This document shows, piece after piece, positions 44,353 to 52,012 of a stretch of 64,000 bases of DNA. This DNA is from Flavobacteriales bacterium (GTDB lineage: Bacteria > Bacteroidota > Bacteroidia > UBA10329), in contig JACJZQ010000003.1 in the NCBI GenBank assembly GCA_020635495.1, forward strand, positions 1 to 64,000, written 5' to 3'. The notes under the pieces were generated by a model. That model was not told the DNA's origin. It did no database searches and saw nothing but the letters and a program-made list of their open reading frames with translations. Every line of letters starts with the position of its first letter. Positions within the stretch are counted from its first letter, which is position 1. A program made the translations under genes and the position numbers.

Positions 44353-45498
44353 ATGAGTCAGGTCGTTCAATTCAATTTTCCAACTGTAATTCGGTTTGGT
44401 GTAGGTGCTATAAAAGAACTTTCGTCACATTTAAAGGACCAAGGCAAGCAACGGCCATTGCTAGTTACCGACCCTATTGTGGCTACGCTGCCTTTCTTTC
44501 TCGAAATCGTAGATGATTTAAAGAAAGCAGGCTTACAGCCTTCTGTGTATTCTGAGATGCACAAGAATCCTGTAAAGTCTGATGTATTGAACGGGAAATC
44601 GGCTTTCAACGAAGCTAATTCTGATTGTATTGTTGGTGTTGGTGGCGGTGTAGGACTGGATGTAGCACGTGCTATCGCATTGGCTATTAATCATCATAGG
44701 GATTTGTTTGATTATGATGACCTGATTGGCGGTGACAAATATGTCACCAACGCTGTGCCTTATTTCGTTACGGTTCCTACCACCAGCGGAACAGGAAGTG
44801 AGGTTGGTCGAAGCGCTATTATTGCCGATGATGAAACGCACCAGAAGAAGATTCTCTTCTCGCCAAAGCTGTTGGCAAGCATGGTTTTTGCTGATCCAGC
44901 CCTCACTTTTGGCTTGCCACCTTTTGTTACTGCTGCCACTGGAATGGACGCACTGACACACAACATGGAGGCATATGTTGCCAAAAACTATCACCCAATG
45001 TGTGATGGAATTGCCTTGGAAGGAATAAAACTCGTTGGTAAATCCTTAGAAAAGGCCACAAATGAAGGTGATAATGTAGAGGCTAGATCGAATATGATGC
45101 TAGCAAGTTTGATGGGTGCTGTTGCGTTTCAAAAAGGATTGGGCGTGGTGCATTCGTTAGCACATCCGATGTCGCAATTGCTAGATACGCACCACGGACT
45201 GGCTAATGCGGTCAACCTACCGTACGGAATGAAGTTTAATCTAGAAGGATTTGAATCTCGCTTTGAAGACATGGCTAACGCACTTGGTCTAAAAGGCGGA
45301 AATGGTATTCAGTTGATTGACGAACTATTTAAGTTAAATGAGCGCTTGGGGCTTCCAACCACGCTATCTGCGATAGATGTGAAAGAAGCGCATTTGGAGC
45401 CGTTGGCCGATCTGGCATTCGCTGATTTCTGCCATCCGAACAACCCGAAACCAGTAACGAGAGAAGATTTCCTTTCGCTTTACAAAAAGGCATTGTAA
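44353..45498 (+). CDS. Iron-containing alcohol dehydrogenase
   Basis: A 381-residue group III dehydrogenase that interconverts an alcohol and an aldehyde with NAD(P). The cofactor motif is VGVGGGVGLDVARAIAL; PTTSGTGSEVGRSAII follows, and metal ligands are in MDALTHNMEAYV, VVHSLAHPMSQ and DTHHGLANAVN. The stop and the next start overlap as TAATG, so it is the first gene of an operon with the M23-fold protein and CoA transferase. The context suggests oxidation of a gamma-glutamylated amino alcohol or of 4-hydroxybutyrate; the sequence does not decide. Confidence 0.92.
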   Translation: MSQVVQFNFPTVIRFGVGAIKELSSHLKDQGKQRPLLVTDPIVATLPFFLEIVDDLKKAGLQPSVYSEMHKNPVKSDVLNGKSAFNEANSDCIVGVGGGVGLDVARAIALAINHHRDLFDYDDLIGGDKYVTNAVPYFVTVPTTSGTGSEVGRSAIIADDETHQKKILFSPKLLASMVFADPALTFGLPPFVTAATGMDALTHNMEAYVAKNYHPMCDGIALEGIKLVGKSLEKATNEGDNVEARSNMMLASLMGAVAFQKGLGVVHSLAHPMSQLLDTHHGLANAVNLPYGMKFNLEGFESRFEDMANALGLKGGNGIQLIDELFKLNERLGLPTTLSAIDVKEAHLEPLADLAFADFCHPNNPKPVTREDFLSLYKKAL

Positions 45499-46193
45499 TG
45501 CTTGATTCGCTTTTGGCGAAGGGAGAGCAACTTCAGAAACTGATCGGAAAGTATCGTTCAGCTTTCGGGTCTGTTGTAAGACCAGCATTAACGAAGGAAA
45601 ACACGCTTGAACTGCGCCTTTCGAATCCGAATAACATTCTTGCAGCAGTTGACCCAACTGATGCAGAAGGTTGCTGGGAAGCCATCGAACGCGAACTGAA
45701 GCAAACCCAAAAGGTGGCGGCTGTTGGTGGTTATGCAGAGAAAAGAACCGCCTACCGCATCAACCCAGAACTTTTCGGGTCAGACCTGGAAGAACGTTGC
45801 ATTCATTTGGGCGTTGACATTTGGATGGCTGGGGGAACTGCTGTTTACGCTCCTCTGGATGGAACAGTGCACAGCTTTGCAGACAATGCAAGTTTGGGCA
45901 ATTATGGTCCGACCATCATCTTGGAACACAAACTGGAAGATGTGGTCTTTTACACGCTTTACGGCCACTTGACCAGAGAATCGCTTTCAGGAAAATACAA
46001 GGGACAGACCATTAAGAAAGGAGATGCGTTTGCGGCTATCGGATGGCCCCATGAGAATGGTAACTGGGTGGTTCATCTTCATTATCAGTTCATGGCAGAC
46101 ATGCTTGGCAATGAAGGTGATTTCCCGGGTGTATCCACTGAAAAAGAGGCTGAACTTTACCTCACGCTTTGCCCTGAACCAGCGGTAGTGTAA
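45498..46193 (+). CDS. Cytoplasmic M23-fold (lysostaphin-like) protein
   Basis: A 231-residue protein with no signal peptide or membrane segment. Residues ~90-200 have the M23/LasA fold: CIHLGVDIWMAGGTAVYAPL (HxxxD), VVFYTLYGHLTRESL and HLHYQF (HxH), so zinc ligands are present. M23 enzymes normally cut peptidoglycan outside the cell. A signal-less M23 domain coupled to catabolic genes instead recalls proteins in which M23 is fused to class III aminotransferase and kinase domains. I infer a metabolic role, such as hydrolysis of an amide, not cell-wall cleavage. Confidence 0.82.
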   Translation: MLDSLLAKGEQLQKLIGKYRSAFGSVVRPALTKENTLELRLSNPNNILAAVDPTDAEGCWEAIERELKQTQKVAAVGGYAEKRTAYRINPELFGSDLEERCIHLGVDIWMAGGTAVYAPLDGTVHSFADNASLGNYGPTIILEHKLEDVVFYTLYGHLTRESLSGKYKGQTIKKGDAFAAIGWPHENGNWVVHLHYQFMADMLGNEGDFPGVSTEKEAELYLTLCPEPAVV

Positions 46194-46202
46194 ATTCGGA
46201 AC

Positions 46203-47462
46203 ATGAGCATTTCTGCCGAACACGCTGTAGCACATGTCCAGTCTGGAGACCACATCTTCATTCACTCGGCTGCCGCAGCACCACAGCACCTTATCCAGAA
46301 GCTTTTTGAGCGAAAAGATGAATTGCAAGATGTAACCATTTATCAGATTCATACGGAAGGATCTGCGCCTTATGCAGACGAAGCCGTTAAGGCTTTCAAC
46401 GTGAAATGTCTTTTCGTTGGCCCCAATATTCGGAAGTCCATCCAGCATGGTCATGGAAGTTACATTCCTGTTTTCTTGAGCGAGATACCGAGGTTATTCT
46501 CAAGCAGAACCTTACCGATAGACGTGGCGCTGATCTCTGTTTCCCCTCCAGACGAACATGGATTCTGTTCGCTGGGCCCTTCGGTAGATGTTTCATTGGC
46601 AGCGGTTCAGGCCGCAAACATGGTTATTGCTCAGGTCAACAAATATATTCCACGGACACACGGAGACGGGCTGATCCATATTGGCAACATAGACCATTTG
46701 GTAAAGTACAATGAGCCGATTCCTGAAGTTCCGATTGGCGAATTGAGTGACACGGAGATGGCCATAGGAAAGAACATTGCTGAGTTGGTGGAAGATGGTG
46801 CGACTTTGCAGATGGGCATTGGAAATATTCCGAATGCAGTGCTAGCCTCATTGGAGAATCATCGAGAACTGGGAATTCATACCGAAATGTTCTCTGATGG
46901 CATTCTTCCGTTGGTAGAAAAAGGTGTCATTACCGGTAGTCAGAAAAGGAAGCATCGAGGTAAGATCGTCTCTTCATTTGTAATGGGCAGCCGAGCCATT
47001 TACGATTTCATTGACGACAACCCGCTGGTGAACATGCTGAGTTCTGCATACGTTAACAACACTCGCATCATCAGTCAGAACCCGAAAGTAACCGCCATCA
47101 ACAGTGCCATAGAGGTTGATCTTACAGGGCAGGTCTGTGCCGATAGTATTGGGCATCGCATCTATTCGGGCGTAGGTGGCCAAATGGATTTTATCCGTGG
47201 CGCCTCACTTTCTGAAGGTGGTAAACCGATAATCGCGCTTCCGGCCACCACAAAAAATGGTGACAGCAAAATTGTAGCAACACTAAAACCAGGTGCTGGA
47301 GTAGTGACAACCAGAGCGCACGTGCATTATGTGGTAACTGAATTCGGAGCGGTAAATCTGTACGGTAAGACACTTGCTGAGCGGGCCCAACTTCTGACTT
47401 CAATTGCTCATCCAGATCATCGAGAGAACTTGGAGCGGGCATCTTATGGCCTGTTGTACTGA
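46203..47462 (+). CDS. Acetyl-CoA hydrolase/transferase family (4-hydroxybutyrate CoA-transferase-like)
   Basis: A 419-residue CoA transferase that moves CoA from acetyl-CoA to a carboxylic acid. Seen are HSAAAAPQHLIQKLFER, VDVALISVSPPDEHGFCSLG, LQMGIGNIPNAVLASLENH and the catalytic region ELGIHTEMFSDGILPLVE, whose Glu forms the acyl intermediate; GGQMDFIRGASLSEGGKPII follows. It starts 9 bp after the M23-fold gene. 4-hydroxybutyrate specificity is by similarity; 4-HB next to an iron alcohol dehydrogenase is a recurring pair elsewhere. Confidence 0.9.
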   Translation: MSISAEHAVAHVQSGDHIFIHSAAAAPQHLIQKLFERKDELQDVTIYQIHTEGSAPYADEAVKAFNVKCLFVGPNIRKSIQHGHGSYIPVFLSEIPRLFSSRTLPIDVALISVSPPDEHGFCSLGPSVDVSLAAVQAANMVIAQVNKYIPRTHGDGLIHIGNIDHLVKYNEPIPEVPIGELSDTEMAIGKNIAELVEDGATLQMGIGNIPNAVLASLENHRELGIHTEMFSDGILPLVEKGVITGSQKRKHRGKIVSSFVMGSRAIYDFIDDNPLVNMLSSAYVNNTRIISQNPKVTAINSAIEVDLTGQVCADSIGHRIYSGVGGQMDFIRGASLSEGGKPIIALPATTKNGDSKIVATLKPGAGVVTTRAHVHYVVTEFGAVNLYGKTLAERAQLLTSIAHPDHRENLERASYGLLY

Positions 47463-47571
47463 GAGAGCAAGTCCTTGTGTTGATCGGTAAATGACCGGAA
47501 ACACATTTTTTCTCAGCATCTTTACTCCGTGGCATCATTCATGGTGTTCATCACATAACAAAATCGATACA

Positions 47572-48012
47572 ATGAAAAACACATTTCTTGCCTTGGTAGC
47601 CCTTTTTACTACCACCACCTTTGCCGTAGCTCAAGATCAAGCTGCAAGCGGAGCTGCTTTCAAATTTGAAAACGAAACGATCGACTATGGCACCATTGAA
47701 AATGGTGCGGATGGTAACCGCGAGTTCAAGTTCACCAATGTTGGTACAGAGCCGTTGCTCATCACCAATGCCAAGGGATCATGCGGTTGCACTACACCGG
47801 AGTGGCCTAAAGAGCCGATCGCTCCGGGTAAATCGGGTGTGATCAAAGTTCATTATGACACCAAGCGTACAGGCAACTTTACTAAAACGGTTACTCTGAC
47901 ATCAAACGCGGTTGAGTCTACGAAGATCCTTACCATTAAGGGAAATGTAAATGCTCCAAAAGAGGAACATCATGAGGGTGATGGTCACGACCATTCCGGC
48001 CACGACCACTGA
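47572..48012 (+). CDS. Periplasmic DUF1573 protein with His-rich tail
   Basis: A 146-residue protein from ATG 47572, chosen because the signal peptide (FLALVALFTTTTFAVAQ) follows; an upstream GTG/ATG adds 27 residues with no signal character. DUF1573 covers ~25-125 (FENETIDYGTIENGADGNRE, NAKGSCGCTTPEWP, FTKTVTLTSNAVESTKIL). It ends in HHEGDGHDHSGHDH, a likely metal-binding tail. The convergent gene downstream also starts with a DUF1573-like domain. Role unknown. Confidence 0.86.
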   Translation: MKNTFLALVALFTTTTFAVAQDQAASGAAFKFENETIDYGTIENGADGNREFKFTNVGTEPLLITNAKGSCGCTTPEWPKEPIAPGKSGVIKVHYDTKRTGNFTKTVTLTSNAVESTKILTIKGNVNAPKEEHHEGDGHDHSGHDH

Positions 48013-48032
48013 CAATCAACAACTTGACACAG

Positions 48033-48063
48033 AAAGCCGATACAGAACAGTATCGGCTTTTTT
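48033..48063. terminator. Intrinsic terminator, convergent genes
   Basis: AAAGCCGATAC and GTATCGGCTTT form an 11-bp stem around AGAACA with a T-run. It ends the DUF1573 gene and touches the stop of the minus-strand VWA gene. Confidence 0.88.
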
Positions 48064-49768
48064 ATTTGGACGAGCGGAGTTTGATCTCATCTGCCAACAA
48101 TTCTGTTGGGTTTTCGCCTTTATTTATCTGAAGGAAACTGCCATTGCCCTCTTTGGCCAATCTGCGCATGAGTCTGGCGGCTTCGCGGTCTTCGCCAAAC
48201 CCGATTATGGAAAGCACTATGCCTTTATCTGAGTTGGATCTTACGAGACCAATGGCATCTTTCTCAGAAAATTTGGACGAATTGAATTTTCCATCCGTAG
48301 CAATTATCAGTTGATTGTTACCGTCTGGAATAAGCTGAGCGAATAGGCTCTCGTAGGCGGTTTCCATTCCTTTAACACCGTTGGTATAGCCCGTTGGTTG
48401 TAACGAATCCACTAGCGCAACAATGGCCTCGTTGTCTCTAACAGGGGTTGGAGCCAGAACCTGCCAAGACGTTGAATTGTATGCAATCAGCGTCAACACA
48501 TCCACTTCGCGAAGCATCATGATCATTCTCCTCACTGCGCTTTTCAGTTGGCCTATTTTATCATCGTCCTTCATAGAGCCAGACACATCTATCAACAGCA
48601 ACACGTTATTGGGTCTGAACTTTTCTGAGGAGAATTCGGGTTCGGAGATTTCCGTTGGTGGTAGACGGTTGACGGTTGTCGGTTCTGACTCCTCCAAGGC
48701 AGCTTCTACCATTTTTTCGATTTGCGAGGAGCTATCATCGATTACAGATGTTTCGACTTCGCTCAACACAGGTTGGCGACTCTCTTCTTCAAAGATGTCG
48801 TTGGTTGCAATTCCCAAATCAATTGGTTCTTCTTCGTATGTGGACTTTGGACCGTCAACCGCTTCTTCTTCAATCTGCTCATTCAACGAAACACCAAGAT
48901 CCATCTCTTCCGAAACTTCCTCAGGTTCTTGGTATTGATCTTTGCTTGAGATTCCAAGTTCGAACTCGGATTCTTCCACAACTTCATCAGATTCTAGTTG
49001 CTCATTCAATGAAATTCCAAAGTCAAGTTCCTCTGACAAAACCTCTGGTTCAACTACTTCCTTAACCAACACAGGTTCAACTTCAACTGACACCGGTTTT
49101 TCTTTCCTATCGAGATAAACAATGTGCGAACGATTTCTCTTGGTAAATACTACTTCCTCCTCCCCTTTCTCGTAACCTTCTTTGTACGCTATCGCGATGT
49201 ATTTCCCCGCCTCAACCCAGTTAACGGCCACGCCATCAAGATTGGTTCCATTCACCGCTTTCCGAATTCCGCGGTCATAGATCTCTACCTGTGCACCCGG
49301 AATCGGTCTATCGGTTCTGCGGTCAACCACCTGTATCACATTCGGGTCTTCAGACTTGCTTGGGGTTGTGGTTTGGAACGAAGGACATTGCGTCAAAGCA
49401 TCGGCATAAATGCTTTTGATATTGCCTTTGACGGTAAGCTTTACGGGTTTGTTCGATGCATTTGAATAGACCTCTACAGTTCTCGAAAAATTGCCTGTTT
49501 CGCCTGTATAATACTGTATGGTAATGGACGCAACTTCGCCCGGTCTGATGGAACGATTCGGATACCTGACCAGCACATCTCTTTCATGCCGCTGCGGTAA
49601 CAGCATCAGATCTTTATTTCCCGTATTCTGGAAAGTGAATGTAGCTGCTGGGCTGTTCCAATCCTTTACGGTCCCGAAATTGACGGTTGTCTGCTCCCAT
49701 TTTACGTTTTGGGCCATACTGGCATTTGTAAGAAGCACCAGCAGTATGCGAATAAAATGCAGTCTCAT
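48062..49768 (-). CDS. Secreted VWA-domain protein with DUF1573-like N-terminus
   Basis: A 568-residue protein with a signal peptide (ILLVLLTNASMAQ). Residues ~20-115 are DUF1573-like (VNFGTVKDWNSPAATFTFQN, GNFSRTVEVYSNASNKPVKL); ~150-215 are a carboxypeptidase-regulatory-like fold (DRRTDRPIPGAQVEIYDRGI). Residues ~235-350 are acidic with four repeats of the type E-LDFGISLNEQ, ELGISSKDQ, DLGVSLNEQ and DLGIATND. The C-terminal VWA domain has the MIDAS DVSGSMKDD, binding a metal and a protein ligand. It is divergent from the C26 gene. Confidence 0.85.
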   Translation of the reverse strand: MRLHFIRILLVLLTNASMAQNVKWEQTTVNFGTVKDWNSPAATFTFQNTGNKDLMLLPQRHERDVLVRYPNRSIRPGEVASITIQYYTGETGNFSRTVEVYSNASNKPVKLTVKGNIKSIYADALTQCPSFQTTTPSKSEDPNVIQVVDRRTDRPIPGAQVEIYDRGIRKAVNGTNLDGVAVNWVEAGKYIAIAYKEGYEKGEEEVVFTKRNRSHIVYLDRKEKPVSVEVEPVLVKEVVEPEVLSEELDFGISLNEQLESDEVVEESEFELGISSKDQYQEPEEVSEEMDLGVSLNEQIEEEAVDGPKSTYEEEPIDLGIATNDIFEEESRQPVLSEVETSVIDDSSSQIEKMVEAALEESEPTTVNRLPPTEISEPEFSSEKFRPNNVLLLIDVSGSMKDDDKIGQLKSAVRRMIMMLREVDVLTLIAYNSTSWQVLAPTPVRDNEAIVALVDSLQPTGYTNGVKGMETAYESLFAQLIPDGNNQLIIATDGKFNSSKFSEKDAIGLVRSNSDKGIVLSIIGFGEDREAARLMRRLAKEGNGSFLQINKGENPTELLADEIKLRSSK

Positions 49769-49816
49769 TGGCTGATAAAGTTAACGAACGCAGACAGCGC
49801 AGACCTATTGCGCATG

Positions 49817-49824
49817 TATCTTTG
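49817..49824 (+). promoter_or_regulatory. Possible -7 box directly before the C26 gene
   Basis: TATCTTTG, then C, fits TAnnTTTGC and ends 4 bp before the ATG at 49829. If active, the mRNA would be leaderless. No TTTG -33 element at the usual spacing was found. Confidence 0.35.
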
Positions 49825-49828
49825 CGGC

Positions 49829-50578
49829 ATGATCAAAATCGGTGTTTCTGCCTGCTTTTTCCATCCAGACCTAAGCAGGACAACTTTCGGTCCAAAGACC
49901 CTATCGTATCTCGAAAACGATATGGCCGCTTACGTTGCCAGGCCGAACGTATTGCCAATTCTTATCCCAGAGTTGCCTAAGGCCGAAAAACTGGCCATGG
50001 TAAATGAAATGGCCGGATTGGTGCTGCAAGGCGGGGCCGACCTGGCTCCCGAATCTTACGGTGAGGCTCCTATCGGTAAATGGCTTGGAGATAGGATCCG
50101 TGATGAATACGAGTTGGAGTTGATGGACCTTTTCTTGAAAGCAGGAAAGCCTGTACTTGGTATCTGCAGAGGGTTTCAGGTGATGAACGCTTACTATGGA
50201 GGAACTCTTTTTCAAGACATTGAAACCCAGCGTCCAAACAGTATCAAACATCGGGATGCAATTGAGTATGACCGCGTTCATCATGGTGTAAGGTTCGTGG
50301 AAGGTTCATTCATGGAGAAACTCTATGCAGGCGAGGAGAACCCGATGGTCAATTCCGTACATCATCAGGCTGTGAAAGACCTCGGTAAAGGTCTTGTTCC
50401 GCAAGCTTATTCATCTGAAGACGATATTCTGGAAGCGTTCATTCATGAAAGTGCAGCACCGGGCCAGATCATGGGCGTGCAATGGCATCCTGAATTCTTT
50501 CACACACTTGGAGATAAACTGATCGATCCATTTAAGATCATCGACACATTCATATCATTTGCTAAAAACTCAAAATGA
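49829..50578 (+). CDS. C26-family gamma-glutamyl hydrolase (PuuD-like class I amidotransferase)
   Basis: A 249-residue protein from ATG 49829 (MIKIGVSACFF); longer upstream frames exist but are not protein-like. The triad is visible: Cys in GKPVLGICRGFQVMNAYYGG, and His/Glu in GVQWHPEFF; LVLQGGADLAPESYGE is the family segment. PuuD-type enzymes release free amino acids from gamma-glutamyl compounds. Its stop overlaps the aldehyde dehydrogenase start as ATGA, which links gamma-glutamyl cleavage to aldehyde oxidation. Confidence 0.9.
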   Translation: MIKIGVSACFFHPDLSRTTFGPKTLSYLENDMAAYVARPNVLPILIPELPKAEKLAMVNEMAGLVLQGGADLAPESYGEAPIGKWLGDRIRDEYELELMDLFLKAGKPVLGICRGFQVMNAYYGGTLFQDIETQRPNSIKHRDAIEYDRVHHGVRFVEGSFMEKLYAGEENPMVNSVHHQAVKDLGKGLVPQAYSSEDDILEAFIHESAAPGQIMGVQWHPEFFHTLGDKLIDPFKIIDTFISFAKNSK

Positions 50579-51936
50579 AGATCATCAATCCAGCTACCGA
50601 AGAGCTGATAAAGGACGTTCAGGAAGACAGCCAAACGTCCATTCAACAAAAATTTGAAGCCACCAAAAAAGCGCAGAAAGCTTGGGCCCAGGTTCCATTG
50701 AAAGAACGCATTGCTTGCATTGCCAAATTCAATGAACTGATGTTGGCCAATTCCGATAAAATTGCCGCTGACCTAACGGCTGAAGTTGGAAAACCATTGG
50801 ATCAGGCGAAAGGCGAGATAAATGGAGGCGTTGGCAGAAGCCAATATTTCGTTGACAACAGCGAGAAGTACTTGGCCGAAGAGTGGGCGGTTACTGAAGG
50901 TGGTACCAAAGAGAAGATCGTTTACGAACCATTGGGCGTCATCGCCAATATTTCGGCTTGGAATTACCCGATTCTTGTAGGTGTAAACGTGTTCATTCCT
51001 GCTCTGATCGGTGGGAATGCCGTGCTCTATAAACCTTCAGAATTCAGTACGCTCACAGGTTTGAACATTGCCGACAAACTATGGGAAGCAGGCATTCCGA
51101 AGGATGTTTTTCAGATAGTTGTCGGTGGCAAAGATGCTGGAGAAGCATTGCTTGACCTTCCGTTGGATGGCTACTTCTTCACAGGCTCTTACCGAACAGG
51201 AAAATACATTGCAGAAAGAGCGGCTGGAAAACTTGTTCCTGTAGGATTGGAATTGGGCGGTAAAGACCCCATGTACGTTTGCGATGATGTGGATGTTAAG
51301 GCAGTTGCTGCCAGTGGTGTGGAGGGTGCATTCTACAACAATGGTCAGAGTTGTTGTGCAGTGGAACGCATCTATGTACATGAGAAGGTCTATGACGCAT
51401 TTGTGGATGCCTTCATCGAAGAAGCCAAAACCATGAAGATGGGATTGCCAACAGAAGATGGCGCCTTCATTGGCCCATTGACGCGGCCGCAGCAAGCAGA
51501 TGTTTTAGCCGATCAGGTTGCAGATGCAACGGCAAAAGGTGCTACCCTCCTTCTTGGTGGAAAAGCGGCCGAAAGACCTGGATACTATTTTGAGCCGACC
51601 GTGCTTACCGATGTAACGCACGAGATGAAAGTGATGATGGATGAAAGCTTTGGCCCTATCATCGGCATTCAGAAAGTGAAAGATGATGCTGAAGCAGTTG
51701 AGCTGATGATCGATACACCTTACGGGCTTGCATCGTCCGTTTTCACCAACGATCAAAGCCGTGCAGAACGCATTATGGCAGAAATGAATTCTGGCACTGT
51801 TTACTGGAACTGTTGCGATAGAGTTAGTCCAACTTCGCCTTGGAGCGGTCGTGGACACTCAGGTCTTGGTTCCACCTTATCTCATCACGGAATCAGAGCT
51901 TTTGTTCAGCCGAAGGCTTACCATCTGAGAGGTTAA
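50575..51936 (+). CDS. NAD(P)-dependent aldehyde dehydrogenase
   Basis: A 453-residue aldehyde dehydrogenase. Catalytic parts are VGLELGGKDPMYVCDD (Glu base) and FYNNGQSCCAVERIYVHE (Cys nucleophile); the cofactor site is FTGSYRTGKYIAERAAGK and FGPIIGIQKV follows. It is slightly shorter than the usual 480-500 residues. It overlaps the C26 gene by 4 bp, so oxidation of gamma-glutamyl-aminoaldehydes (as by PuuC) or of a related aldehyde is a reasonable inference. Confidence 0.93.
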   Translation: MKIINPATEELIKDVQEDSQTSIQQKFEATKKAQKAWAQVPLKERIACIAKFNELMLANSDKIAADLTAEVGKPLDQAKGEINGGVGRSQYFVDNSEKYLAEEWAVTEGGTKEKIVYEPLGVIANISAWNYPILVGVNVFIPALIGGNAVLYKPSEFSTLTGLNIADKLWEAGIPKDVFQIVVGGKDAGEALLDLPLDGYFFTGSYRTGKYIAERAAGKLVPVGLELGGKDPMYVCDDVDVKAVAASGVEGAFYNNGQSCCAVERIYVHEKVYDAFVDAFIEEAKTMKMGLPTEDGAFIGPLTRPQQADVLADQVADATAKGATLLLGGKAAERPGYYFEPTVLTDVTHEMKVMMDESFGPIIGIQKVKDDAEAVELMIDTPYGLASSVFTNDQSRAERIMAEMNSGTVYWNCCDRVSPTSPWSGRGHSGLGSTLSHHGIRAFVQPKAYHLRG

Positions 51937-51968
51937 GATCGAAGGGGTTTCAACCTTTATAAAACAAA

Positions 51969-51994
51969 AAAGCCCCGCCAAATGGCGGGGCTTT
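51969..51994. terminator. Intrinsic terminator after the aldehyde dehydrogenase
   Basis: AAAGCCCCGCC-AAAT-GGCGGGGCTTT forms a perfect 11-bp stem. It can also end the minus-strand adhesin transcript, whose stop is 19 bp away. Confidence 0.9.
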
Positions 51995-52012
51995 CTTATT
52001 CTATACCAGTGC

